Of a DNA stretch of 64,000 nt, positions 25,790 to 38,170 are shown piece after piece; position 1 is the first letter of the stretch, and every line of letters begins with the position of its first letter. The stretch comes from Manis javanica (taxonomy: Eukaryota; Chordata; Mammalia; Pholidota; Manidae). The stretch covers positions 39,740,001 to 39,804,000 of the forward strand of contig NC_133167.1 in NCBI RefSeq assembly GCF_040802235.1. Direction: 5' to 3'. Below the pieces are notes generated by a model. That model worked only from the letters and a program-made list of their open reading frames with translations, was not told the DNA's origin and searched no databases. Made by a program: the position numbers and the translations under genes.

Positions 25790-26250
25790 GGCATCCCTCC
25801 CACCTCTAGGGGCTTCTTGATGCCAGAATGATAAAGTCTAAGCTCTTGCGGATGATAAAAACGCCAGTCGTACCCTCCCAGCCATTTGACCTCGCCAGTG
25901 ACCACCACCCACACTTCTACCTTCGTGCCTTTGACCTTGTGGTTGCTTCTGCCTGGAATGCCTTCTCTGACTCCTGTGTGCCTTCAGAACGCCCTGCCCT
26001 TCAAGGATCACCTCAAATATCACTTCTGAGGAAAAAGAAGCCACTTAGTCACTTCAATGGCTCTTACCTTGCTGAATTAGGATCTGCTTCCACGTGTCTC
26101 TTCGTCCCCCACACGGACTTCCTGAAGTAGGCACCAGGTCTTTTTTCATCATCTTCTTCTTCAGAACTTGGCATATAATGCCTGGCATAGAATTTATATG
26201 GCATAATATATATACATAGAGAGGCATATCACAGATGTTCATGGAATTAA
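25790..26250 (+). repeat. L2-type LINE fragment
   Basis: The 'TTGTGGTTGCTTCTGCCTGG' stretch near 25939-25958 and 'CAAGGATCACCTCAAATATC' at 26002-26021 are typical L2 3'-region text. An ORF here is not a gene. Confidence 0.7.
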
Positions 26251-26544
26251 TAATTCTTCAGGTAAAATCTGAGCTTAGATTCTTAAAATGCTCTTTTGAA
26301 ATTTGAGCTTTGTTATATTTTTATTTTGTATTGTTCATCCAAAGATTTACATACTGTCATATTTTAACAAAGAGGGAAGAGAAAACTGTAGGTGGACAAT
26401 AAATATTTGATTTGACTTGAATATTCAAATGAACCAGTCAAATGTAAGTTAATAGCAATCTAGCTGCTGTACACAAAGCAATGGAGATTGCAGGGAATGT
26501 GGCAATTTTATGACCACACACCCCTTTCTATTTAAATTGTTTTG

Positions 26545-26765
26545 GAGGGGAGGCTGCAAGCCAAGGAATCTGGGCAGTCACCAGAAGCTGGAAGAGGAAA
26601 GGAACAGATTCTTCCTTAGAGTTTCCAGAGGGAGTGAATCCTGCACCCACCTTGATCTTGGCTCAGTGATGCTAATTTCAGATGTCCGGCTTCCAGAACT
26701 GTGAAAGAATAAAGTTTTGTGTTAGCCGCCCACTTCTTGGTAACTAACATACAGGAAACTGAGAC
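26545..26765 (+). repeat. MaLR (MLT1-type) LTR fragment
   Basis: Familiar MLT1 sequence: 'AGCCAAGGAATCTGGGCAG' near 26559-26577, 'CACCTTGATCTTGGCTCAGT' near 26648-26667, 'TCCAGAACTGTGAAAGAATA' near 26692-26711, and an end in GGAAACTGAGAC. Confidence 0.8.
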
Positions 26766-27669
26766 AAGGAATAGCAAGATGTCAGGTCAACCATGCAGGA
26801 AAAAGACCCGTAACTCTCTACAATTTCTTTAGCTTCTACTGAAAGCATTGAGCCATGTCTAGACTTAGAAGCTGGATCTGAGTTCTTTATTCCCTTGTGA
26901 GAAAGGTGGAGCTTCTTCGGTCATCCAATTCGTAACACAAAATGGATTTAGGCTGAAATGTCTATTACGAACCTGAGGTTTTATGTGAGTAAAATTATAC
27001 TAATTTTTTTTAATACAAAAGGGATGAGAAAAGGTTCCATTTTAAACTATTAAGTTAGGTATGACCCTATCGATGAGTCACATAATTTTGTAAAGGACCA
27101 CATATTTTAACCCATTAATAAAATTATTTAAGTGTCTGGAAGAAACGCCATTCTTAAAATGTTACATAAAGTTCCAGACACAAAATTTGTATGATAAAAA
27201 GAGTAGTTTCAGAGAAGAAAAAAATTGAGGACAATTCAGATGGGTATTTCTTTGGATATTTTGGGGCATAGTGGGGAAATGCTTTTCTTTCTTAGTGCTA
27301 TTTATCAATTGTGAACTCTGAAATACAGCTAGTGAGCTTTTATCCTTAAAAAAAAAAAATCAACAGAATTCCCTCAAAAAACAAAACCAAAATCAGCTCC
27401 CCACCAAAAAAAAAACCAAAAAAGAAAAAAAACAATGGTTAATTCCCAGTATTCTGGGAGCTCTTTCATACTTCAGGTGTATAAAATGTTATTCCATTAA
27501 ACAAACAGAAGAGCAGACCTTTACCCTTTCCCTTCAGAAGTACATTCTGTGAGTCTGGCCCAGGGAAAACTCATGAGAAATCTCAGAGCAGAGATGATGC
27601 CATCTTCATGCTCCAACAGTAATGTGCTCCCAGGTGGCAGCGGGGACCTTCTAGGCTTCTGCAAAGAAC
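26766..27669. other. Intergenic, unassigned
   Basis: AT-rich with A-rich low-complexity runs (about 27348-27433). No gene or recognised repeat family. Confidence 0.4.
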
Positions 27670-28520
27670 ATCACCTGTTGACTTCTGTTTTTAAAATTCC
27701 ACTTTTAAAATTGGCTTTTTGAGGTTTTATGACTGAGTTGTACAAGTGTCGTATGTAGTCTGAAAACAAATCCATCATCAGGAATATGGTTCTGTCTGTG
27801 ATTTGCCTGTAAATTTTCTTAATGGTGTCTTTTGATAAGCAGAAGTCTTTAGTTGCAATGAAGTATGACTTACCAATTTTTAAAATCATTCCTTTTTTAT
27901 TCTGCCTAATTACCTTGAACTGCCATCATGTCACAATGTAGTCTCCTATATTTTCTTCTAGAGGCTTCATAGTTCAGTTTTTACATTTAGATTTATGAGT
28001 CATCTCAAATTAGTCTTTGTGCATGATGTGAGGAAGGGTCCAGGTTTATTTATGTTTTTCCATATGAGTATTTAGTCATTCCAGCACTATATGTTGAAAA
28101 GATCTTTCTTTTCCCATTGGAGTGTTTTGGCACCATTCTTGAAAATCAGATGACTATAAAACGTTGGATCTATTTTTTAACACTTTGTTCTGCTCCACTG
28201 CTGTACGTATGTATCTGTCCTTCTGCCTTTTCCACACTGCCTTTGATTACCTTAGCCTTACAGTAGGCTTGAAATCAAGTAGTGTGAGTCTTTTTCAAAG
28301 TTGTTGTGACTATTCAAAACTGTTCACTTCTCCATATAAATTATAGAATCAGCATGTAGATTTTTAGAAAAATAGCATGCTGGGATTTTGACTGAGATTG
28401 CATTTAGTCTACATATCATATTGGAGAAAAATGGCATCCTGAAAATAGTGAGCCTTCCAACCAATGAATATTATATCTCACTTAAGGCTTTAATGGAATT
28501 TATATAAAATTGGAATTTAT
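27670..28520 (-). repeat. L1 ORF2 fragment, antisense
   Basis: Reverse-oriented L1 text in a familiar order: 'TCTTTTGATAAGCAGAAGTC' region near 27828-27847, 'CCATATGAGTATTTAGTCATTCC' region near 28060-28082, 'GACTGAGATTGCATT' near 28390-28404. Diverged and non-coding. Confidence 0.8.
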
Positions 28521-28819
28521 ATAAAAATAGAACTTTTATAAATTCTAACACATAAAAATTAAAGAGAACAGAATCATGCAAGTCCATGCCCTTACTGCTC
28601 AGCTTCAACAATTAACACCACATCGGCAATTTTGTTATGGACATAATTGTTTTTGTTAAATCTGGATTTTGGACTACCTTGGGCCATTGTTACTATCATT
28701 CATTCAGAAAAATATTTAACACATTTCTACCATGTAAAACACACATTGCTAAGTGTGGGAATGCAAAGAGGTATATGGAAAGGGATGTGATCACTGCCTG
28801 GGAGGCACAGACAATCTAT

Positions 28820-29040
28820 TTGGAGAGGCAGCATGGTGTGGTGGAAAGAACTGCAGAACCAAACTTAACTATGTTCAAAACTTGTCTCCGCCATTCTCTT
28901 GGGCAATTACTTAATCTCTCTGCACCTCAGTTTCCTCATATGTGAAGTAATCCAACTTTGCAGTGTTGTTGAAAGAATTAGAAATGATATATATAAAGGG
29001 GCTGCACAGTACCTGACAAATAAACGTTAAATAAATGTCA
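28820..29040 (+). repeat. MIR SINE
   Basis: Full MIR-like copy: 'AGCATGGTGTGGTGGAAAG' near 28830-28848, then 'CTCTGCACCTCAGTTTCCTC' near 28919-28938 and a 'CTGACAAATAAACG' tail. Confidence 0.85.
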
Positions 29041-29311
29041 CTATTAAGAACTGCACATAAAGAGCATACAAGATCTAATTTGATGACTCCCATATGGAAC
29101 TATGGCAGCTAGAAGTAGGAACAGGATCAGTCCTGACTGTGGCAACTGGCGTCTTTTCATGGAGAAAATTTTGATAACAGAGATATGGCCAGAAGAAGTT
29201 ACTGAACAAGGATAAAGAAGTAGCAAAAGGGAGGAGATACTCAAAATAAATGTAGGAGCTCAGTTGGCTTGTGTGGCAGACTCTGCTTGTTGCTTCTTTT
29301 TATCACTTTTG

Positions 29312-29485
29312 CTATGGACTGAATTGTGTCCCCTCAAAATTCGTATGTTGAAGTCCTAGCCTCCAATCTTTGGCACATTGATTTTGGACTTTCAAGCCTC
29401 CATAACTTTGAGAAATAAATTTCTGTTGTGTAAGCTATCCAGTCCATAGTATTCTGTTATAGCAGCCCAAGCAGACTAACATACA
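29312..29485 (+). repeat. MaLR LTR with internal deletion
   Basis: Starts TGCTATGGACTGAATTGTGT and ends with GCAGACTAACATACA, both typical of MLT1/MST-type LTRs. The usual middle is missing, so it is internally deleted. Confidence 0.8.
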
Positions 29486-30040
29486 TTTGTTTCTTAGACA
29501 TTGTTTAGCATATCAACATATCCAACTTGAAAACTTGCTTCCACAGCTTCCCTTGCATTTCTTCGTGACCATGTGTTATCATTCTGGCCAATGAGCCACC
29601 AATGGAAGTCCCTGAGGGTCGGAAAGGGACAAAAGAGAGAGCATCCTTCCCAAATAAAAGGCAGAGCCCCTTTTGTGCCTTCCCTCTCCTTCCTCCTGGA
29701 ATGGAAATATATTAGCCACCATTTTATTTTGAAAGCCACACATTAAGGATGGAAAATTAATTGGATAGGAGCTTTGGTTCTTGATGATTTCTTGGAGACT
29801 TACCCTGGACCTTCTGCTTCGAGATTTGATTGAGCAATTGTCAGGTTTTCTGTTTCTTGCAATCTAGTCCTAACTGTGTGGGGAGGAGATATCTTTGGAA
29901 AATGGTAGGGAAGAAGACTGGAAATGTAGATTGGTCAAAATGTCAAAGAGTTTGGACTGTATCTTACAGAACATGCAGGTAGATTACAAAGTTTTGGAAG
30001 AGTGATAATGCTAAATTGCTGTGTAAAAAATGATTAATGG

Positions 30041-30229
30041 GAATATGTAATATGCATGATAGAAGGGAAGTGGGTGAGCTAGGAAAGGGGAATCATTCAT
30101 GAAACTGCTATAAAATTTGAAATACTAGTAATGACGGTCTAAACTAGGGTGGGAGCCAGAAAGGAGTGAACCAATGCAAGGGTGACCCTGAAGTGCTGGG
30201 CTCCCTAGGCTTACCAATTAATTGGACAT
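30041..30229. repeat. Left arm of a long inverted repeat
   Basis: Reverse-complementary to 31491-31680 over about 185 bases, roughly 85-90% identical by eye, including exact blocks such as TGAACCAATGCAAGGGTGAC. The family is not recognised. Confidence 0.85.
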
Positions 30230-30839
30230 GACAGGCAAAAGGAGATTATTAAAATGAGTGGATTTTCACCCTGTGTAATTGGGAGGATTTCATAGGAATT
30301 TGAAAACTAAAAAGAATTGCTAATTAGGGATCAAGAGAAATTATAAAGTTAAATTTCAACAGTGAATTGAAACTGAGTTTGTCTAGTTTGGAGAAAACTA
30401 GAGACTGGAGAGCTAGGAAAGCACCTATCATTTTTGAGCACTTTGTATGTCAGGTGCATTTGTTCCATTATTCCACTTAATCCACCTGCTAGGTTTGTAA
30501 GGTAATATTACTAGCCATAACTTATGGATAAGGAGTCCTAGCGAAGCTAAATATAGTGCCATTGACTCAGACATTAAGACACGGAACTAAGGGAGCAAGG
30601 CTGACTGACTTGGTGAGTCATCCACCCAGAATAGATCACTGAAGTCACACAGTTAAGAGAAATCTCTGAGGGAAAGTATAGCAGAAGTAAAAGGAAGGCT
30701 GGGGAAGATCATTGGGAAAAAAATTTTTTTTCAAAGCAAGAGGAATAACTAGTATGGTCAGAAAAGATTTTGACAGAGTAGCAAGTGAACTAGTATTGAT
30801 TACTACATATTGCAGGTCTTCAGGAAGAACTCTATTTCT

Positions 30840-31030
30840 GTGCCAATCTGGTTTGAATTCTACTTTAAGCAAATTGCTTCATTTCTTTAACACTATTTCC
30901 TTTCTTGTAATGTGATGATAATAATCCTCTCTTTAAGGACTTTTGTGGAGAATGAAATGAGAAGCTGAATGTGAATGTGTCTGGCACTGACTCTGGTACA
31001 GCAGATACTCAATGAATGTCTGCTAAAAGG
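30840..31030 (+). repeat. MIR-like SINE
   Basis: Diverged copy with 'CTGGTTTGAATTCTACTTTA' near 30848-30867 and a 3' part 'GGCACTGACTCTGGTACAG' near 30983-31001, lying between the inverted-repeat arms. Confidence 0.65.
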
Positions 31031-31490
31031 ATAAAGCACAGGTGACAAGGCAGTCTATACACACCCTGTATGGTCTGGAATGTCTATTAAAAGAAATTAC
31101 TTACAATTCTTAGTTTTCTTACTTTTTGTCTCTTTTCCTTCAAAATTGAAGTACGGCATGTATGTCTGACAAAAAGTTCCAGTTTGTTGCACTTTAGCAC
31201 CTAAAGATCTTACTGCATCACGGTCAGACTAGAACAATTTGAACTTTTAAAAATAATTTAAAACTGTAAGGTATTGCATTAAGCTGAAAAAAGAACAAAA
31301 TGGAGACTCAGAAAACCCACTCTGCACACTCTCCTTTGTAGTTATAGAACGTAAGATCTTGGGGATAGTGAAAATTAAGATAGGCCATTGGCTGGCAGCA
31401 TCTTAAGACATTTTAATTGTCTCCATATCTTCCACCTCATGGGAGTCAGGTAAGGTGCCAGGCCAAATCTAACTCAGAGGCTTACCTACC

Positions 31491-31680
31491 AAATCCAATT
31501 AGTTGCTAAGCCTAGGGAGCCCAGCACTTTAGGGTCACCCTTGCATTGGTTCACAACTTTCTGGTGCCCACCCGAGTTTAGACCATTATTACTAGTATTT
31601 CAAATTTTACAGCAGTTTTGTAAATGATCCCCTTCTCCTACCTCAACTACTTCCCTTCTATCCTGCATGTTACATTATTA
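31491..31680. repeat. Right arm of a long inverted repeat
   Basis: Partner of 30041-30229, separated by about 1.26 kb. Similarity stops abruptly at both ends. Could be two opposed copies of an unrecognised interspersed repeat, or a local inverted duplication. Confidence 0.85.
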
Positions 31681-33110
31681 ATACATTTCTAAACACAAAG
31701 ACTTAACAAACTTCAGTATTAGAACTCCCAAATGATGGCTCTACCAGTTTTTCCTACCTACCCTACCCAAAAATTCACAGCTGGAGGATTGTTAAGTCAT
31801 GACATTAATTTGTCCTACTCACTTCATTTGGTCATTAAAGGCTTCCAACAGTAATGCCAGGAGAATGAGAGGCCTTATTTCTGTACCCCATGAAGACTAC
31901 CAGGGAAACAATGCTTCATGAATATTTTCATGTTTCTGCATGGTGTGGTTTCCTGAGCAAAGGAAACTGCATGCTATGAAGATAATGTCTCCTTTCCACA
32001 GAAACACTTACCTTCAGTGCTCTGCTTCCTTTTGCCTCCTGGTTGGTGGAGCCACGTGTTTACATTTTATGGGGAGATGAAACCTGCAGCTATGTTTACA
32101 TTCCAAAGCATTGTAAAACATCTGAGAGCAAAGGCATCTCTTTCTCTCTCAGGAGGGAAGGAGAGCAGCATGTAGCTTTGTAAAAAAAATTCCCAGATTC
32201 ACAATCTTGGGGTTCCTCTCCTGTGGTTCAAAATCAAACAAAAAGCCCCTTTTGCACATGCATGGGTCACATGGCCATTCTCACACTGCCCTCAAGGAGG
32301 AAGAATGGGGTAAGGGGAACTGATGTGATTACTGCTATAAGAAATAATAGTCTGTTCCTCCTCCCCAAACCTCATTTTTGCTTTTGGGTTAATATAAGTA
32401 AATATGGATATTGGAAACCTATCAAAGACAGCCTCAAAAGGTTACAAAAATATTAACTAAGTCTGCATTCTAATGGTGTGCCAAACCACATTTTGGGATG
32501 TGGAAGGAAAACGTACTTCCTTTTCATGTGCTTAACCTAATATACTGATGTATTAAAATTTTATACATGGATTGATACCAGTGTCCTCATACACACAGTC
32601 TTTATCACAACTGGCCACACATAGTATGTGGAATATAGTCTGAGAAGAGTAGAAATTCGACAGCCTGTAGGAGGCAGACAGGGCACCCCAGTAGTTTATT
32701 CATTCACTTGTTCACTTTAAGCATATCATAACATTGTATTGTATGTTAGATGGTTAAAGGATTCATGGATTAAATTATTAAATATATATTATTCATATAC
32801 TTAAATGTATAAGTTATATATACATTTTATGTATATTTACATACAATAATATATATAATACATGTTATTTAGTTGTAACTAACATAACTATTGTAATCTA
32901 TTAAAATAAGCCGCTTAAAACTGCTCCTAACAAGAAACTACTCCTTTCAACAGAGTTGAAGATAATGCCAGTAATGCAAGCACAAACCAACAAAAGAAAA
33001 CGCCAGTGCTGACACTTCTACCCTTTTGTCAGGCTCATCAGGAATTAAAAACAGTAATTTAATCGGATCTGACAAGAAGTTACTCCTTTCTACAAAAGCC
33101 CTGAATAATT
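31681..33110. other. Intergenic, partly repeat-like
   Basis: About 31.9-32.3 kb has an LTR-like feel but no diagnostic end. 32765-32880 is an AT-rich microsatellite-like stretch. No gene recognised. Confidence 0.4.
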
Positions 33111-33114
33111 AAGG

Positions 33115-34695
33115 CAATCTTGAGAAAATAGAACAAAGCAGGAGTATCATGCTCCTGGACTTATAACTATGCTACTAAGCTACATTAATCAAAGCAGTAT
33201 ATGATACTAGAACAAAAACAGACTCATAGAGCAATGGAATAGAATACGGAGCCCAGAAATAAACCCTTCTATGCTTCTATGGTCAACTAATTTATTACAA
33301 TGGAGGCAAGAAGATACAATGGGGAAAAGACAATCTCTTCAATAAATGGTATTGGGCAACTAGACAGCTACATGCAAAAGAACAAAACCGGACCGCTTTC
33401 TTACACCATACACAAAAATAAACTCAAAACTGAATAGACTTAATATATGACCTGAAATCATAAAACTCTTAGACAAAAAATAGGAAGTAAGCTTTTGATA
33501 TTGATCTTAGTGCTAATTCCTTGCATCTGTCTCTGCAGACAAGGAAAACAAAAGCAAAAAAGAAAAAAGGAAAAAGCAAGCAAGAAATGGGACTGACTAC
33601 ATTCAATTAAATAGCTTTTGCACACAGAAAGAAACCATGAACAAAATGAAAAGGCAACCAACTAAATAGGAGAAGATATTCACAAATGATGTATCCAATA
33701 AGGGGTTAACATACACAATATATAAAGAACTCATGTAACTCAATATTTTTTGTTAAAAACAATCTGATTAAAAAATGATCAGAGGATGTAAACAGTCAAT
33801 TATCAAAAGAAGACATTTCTATGGCCAACAGATACATGAAAAGATAGTCAACTTCACTAACCACCAGGGCACTGCAAATCAAAACCAGTGACATATCACC
33901 TCACACCAGCCAGAGTGGCTACTATCAACAAAACAAGAAATAACAAGTTTGGCAGGGACGTGGAAAGAGGGAACCCTCGTATACTGCTGGTGGGATTGTA
34001 AATTGGTGCAGCCAGTACAGAAAACAGTAAGGAGCTACTTCAAAAAATTAAAAAACAAAACAAACAAACAAAAATTGATCCAGCAATTCTACTTTTGGGT
34101 ATTTTTCTGAAGAAAATGAAAACACTAACTGGAAAAGACATATACACCCCTATGTTCATTGCAGTATTATTTACAATAATCAGGATAAGGAAGCAACCTT
34201 AAGGTCATTGATAGATTAATGGATAAATGGGTTTTTATTACTCAGCTATAAAAAAGAATGAATCTTGCCATTTGTGACAACATGGATGGTCCTAGAGGGC
34301 ATTATGCTAAATGAAATGAGTCAGACAGAAAGACAAATACCCTAGGATTCCATTTATATGTGGAATCTAAAAAACATAGAAACAAAGAAAATGAAATAGA
34401 AATAGACTCATAGACACAGAGAATAAACTGATGGTTGCCAGAGGAGAGTGGGGTAGGAGGAAGGATGAAATAGGTGAAGGGAATTAAGAAGTACAATCTC
34501 CCAGTTATATAATAAATAAGACACTGGGATATAATGTACAGTATAGGGAATATAGTCAATAATATTGTGACAATTTTGTATGTCAGATGGTAACTAGATT
34601 GTGGTGACCATTTCATAATGTATATAGAATCACTATGCTGTACACCTGAACTAATACAATATTGTATGTCAATTATTCTTCAATAATAAAAGTTA
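33115..34695 (+). repeat. L1 3' end (ORF2 C-terminal part and 3' UTR)
   Basis: Continuous, moderately diverged L1: 'ATAGAGCAATGGAATAGAAT' near 33225-33244, 'TACTGCTGGTGGGATTGTAA' at 33982-34001, then a 3' UTR with 'TGGTTGCCAGAGGAGAGTGG' at 34432-34451 and a terminal TTCAATAATAAAAGTT. This 3' UTR type is common in laurasiatherian genomes. Stops and frameshifts are abundant. Confidence 0.9.
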
Positions 34696-36069
34696 CTCTT
34701 CATTAAAAATTAAGATTATTTTAAAAATCAATTTAAATTCACTATTGCTCTAAATATATTTTCTGCCTTGAGTTATTAGCTATTGCTATTATGAAGCTAT
34801 TATAATTAGGCATTAAAATATATCATGTCTAAATTTCCTATTTACATGTTAGTATAGTAGTGGTATGTTTATTGGGGGAAAGTTTAAACATTTTTTTAAT
34901 GGTAGGGTGTGCCATCAAAAAAGTTTGGGGATCTTGGTCCCAAACAGGCACATTTCCTATTTCAGTAATCTGTGGACCTGTAATTTATAAATGTAACTGA
35001 ATTTTTTATTAATTCTATTTAAAAATTAGAACAAAGACTTTTAAATGCAATGAATGTTACACATCTGTAATTTAAAACGCAACCATATTACATACTTTTT
35101 TTCTAAAAAGTTTAAACCAAATTCCTTTCATCTTTTTTCTCCAGCACATCAAAACCTCTTACAGACTCCCTCCTCTCCCTTCCACCCCAATGTTACATCA
35201 CCTTTTAAATCTCAACAATCTCTTTAATGCCCATGATATGAAATGCTGTTATTTACTGAAGCCAGGGAATGAGGAGAATAAATCATCAGGTTTCCTCTTC
35301 AAGCATCTTTTAATTAAATCTTTGCAGTTCCAGAGTGAAGAGGCCTTTTGTTTCAGTTGAATCCTTATATTCCAACCCTTAGATCATTTCAGCTTTATTT
35401 CTCATCATCTTCTATAGCCCTTTCCTGATCAGAATTGCACAATCATTAAAGGTAAAATGCTTGTTGATTTTTTCAGTTACTTAACAAATATTTGATACTT
35501 AAGGATACACTGATTTACATATACGAATAGTCAAAATGAGCACATACCTGACAAACCTGATGCTTTCTTTCACCGTACACTGTGATATAAGCACTTAGAA
35601 AGTATATGAAGTTTAACTCTTTCTCCAAACATATTCAAGAGAAGCAAATCACTAGAAGCATTTTTGAAAGCTCAATTTTATATAAATTTCTTGAGTTAGA
35701 ACCATAACTCTTGACCTATACCTGGTATGAAATTTTATCTATTAAGTACAATAAGATGCTTCCATTTACTTGATAAGGCAAACTAATACACTTTCCTTAA
35801 TTTCAAGTCATATCCGCCATATCCAAATTCTGACTGTTCAAAATGAACAAGAACAAAACTATCTTTAATCAAAATCATACACATGTACACATGCAAAACA
35901 ACTTAGGAACTGGAGACTGTTTTCTTCTTTCTAAAAGCTGTTTAAAATTCAAAGAACTGAGAGACTTTTCCTTCACTAAACATTTTATATTTATCAGCTC
36001 TTTCAATTAAAACTAGGGTTTAAAATATTATGTAAGGATAGCAATTATGAAAAAGACTTCAGTTCCTTA
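34696..36069. other. Intergenic, unassigned
   Basis: AT-rich, with no coding or repeat family I can name. Confidence 0.4.
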
Positions 36070-36620
36070 TTATGCATGGTAAGACTTCTAAAATGGCACC
36101 CAAGATTCTTATGCTCTAGGGTACACACCTTGTATCATCCATGCCCCTTGAATGTGGGTGTAATTTGTGAGTATCATAGGATTATGATTGTTACTTTACA
36201 CAGCCAAAAAGATTTTGCAGATGTAATTAAGGTTGACCTCGAGTTAACCTAAAGGGAAGTTATCTCAGGAGATCTGAGCTACTCACAGACTTTTAAATCT
36301 GGGACTAAAGGTCAGTAACAGAGAAAAATGTGAAAGAGTCCTCCTGCCAGTCTTGAAGGAGCAAAATGCAATATTGTGGAGGGCCCGGCCGCAGAGAATG
36401 GCACAGGAAGCTCAGAAAAGAACAGCCCCAGGAAAAGAACCTCAGCTGTTGACAACCTGAGTGAGTCTGAGGTAGGACAGAAGTCCTGGCTTGATTTCCA
36501 AAGTGGGATTCTGAACAGAGAACCCAGTTGGTCTTGCCCAGACTTCTGACTTCAGAATTGTAAGTAAATAAACTGTGTTGTTAAATTTGTAATTTGTTAT
36601 GTAGCAATAAAAATATATAA
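36070..36620 (+). repeat. MaLR (MLT1-like) LTR
   Basis: 'AGATGTAATTAAGGTTGACC' at 36219-36238, 'CCAGACTTCTGACTTCAGAA' near 36538-36557, AATAAACTGTGTTGTT near 36567-36582 and the 'GTAATTTGTTATGTAGCAAT' end are diagnostic of an MLT1-type LTR. Nearly full length but diverged. Confidence 0.8.
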
Positions 36621-36639
36621 ATATTATAGAAAGGGAGTG

Positions 36640-37285
36640 AAGATGAGGAGGGAGTTGAAAAATGTGAGAAAAACTAGTGGGAAAGACCTATGCGGCTTTC
36701 ATGTTGTATACTCCAGTGGCAGTTTTGTTAGTAAGCTAATAGCCAGACATGCACTTGGAGGGGGAAGAGGGCCTTCAGCCACTGTTTACATTCAGTTGGA
36801 TGCTTGTTTACATTCTAAACATTCCATGTAAACTCTTCTCCTGGGATGTGAGGAGTAGGAATATAGATGATAGACCAGCCAAAACTGACAGTTTCAACAT
36901 GGAGTTGACCCTGACTGCACCTCAAAATACATTATATGCTCATTAGCCTACTAAACATCACTTACCTCCATGACAATTCCAAGGCAGACCATCTAAGGAG
37001 AAAAGAGGGCACCACCTTATCGTCCTTAAATCCCCTCTCTATTCTGAAAAACCACCCGTCTTGATGAATACCCACCCCTTGCTTAAACTCTAGCTATAAG
37101 ACCACCCAACCTGAACTCCACCAGGTTGCTCTCTGGAGCACAACTGCACTCCCTCTTTGAGTACGTACTTTTGCTCTACTCAACTACTTTTTGCTTGTAA
37201 CTGCTTGTCCTGCTCATGAATTCTTTCCTGGTCAATCAAGAACCTTCTTCCAGGTTGAGGTCTCACCTAGCATACAGGGAGATCT
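36640..37285 (+). repeat. Probable ERV1 solo LTR
   Basis: A unit with a GC-variable U3, 'CTATAAGACCACCCAACCTG' near 37094-37113 as a TATA-like region, and a pyrimidine-rich 3' part. It lies directly after an MLT1 LTR. No internal retroviral sequence is next to it. Ends are not firmly defined. Confidence 0.45.
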
Positions 37286-38170
37286 CCCCAGATTGGATTT
37301 ACTGGCAACAGTTTCAAGATAATCCTGTAAGTATCCAAATAAAATATTAAAGCTTGTAGCTGTATTACTTCTCATCTTTTAACATTTATTTTTGGGTATA
37401 TTTAATAATGTATAGAATATTAATACATGCAGTTTGTAACTGTTCATACATTTAGAGATGATGACTAAAATGGCTTCAAAAACACTTCTAATCAACATGT
37501 AAGAAAGAAGACACTTGTCCTTCAAAAGCTGCCCTACCCCATTTTACTCCTTTCATCCATTTTATAATAAAGTTTAGATTATGTAGTGGCCTTTTTGGCA
37601 TCTAATAATCCTAAAGACAATTTCTAGTTGCTTTTAGGAGCCCTGCAAATTAAAATTACTGACTGAAGCAAAGTTTGAGGCTTATTATTTGGGGTACTTG
37701 TTTAAACAGAATCCCAGGTTTCCTCCCCACAGATCAAATTTAGTAGTTCTAGGGTGACCTGGGAATCTGTCTACAAAAAAATATCTAAATCATCCTCATT
37801 CTTATGTAATTTGAGAAACTGAGTACCTAAGAATTAACATCACGTTAGCGTAAGGAAAGTGGAAAGCATGGTCTCTGGGAGAAACCTATATTTGGGAGAG
37901 AAAGTATAAAATGCCTTAAAATAGAATGTGAACCATGAAATGTCCATACAAATGCATGCTGAAAGCTACAAAATACCAAGTTGGTAAATACTAGAATTTA
38001 TCTTATTCTCAACATTTACCTGAGCTGTATCTTGTTTATCATGCCACATGCTTAGGCATTCAAATTTCTGAAATGCTAAACATGCTGCAAAGAAATAACT
38101 AAGTTTTATTTTACTTCAAATGGTATTGTGGTGAGTATGTGACTGGAAAGCAATCTCTGAACATGTCCTT
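37286..38170. other. Intergenic region beyond the PGAP1 3' end
   Basis: AT-rich with no recognised gene or repeat. Confidence 0.45.

Noticed and set aside
34302-34616. 104-codon minus-strand ORF
   Set aside because: Antisense of the L1 3' UTR.
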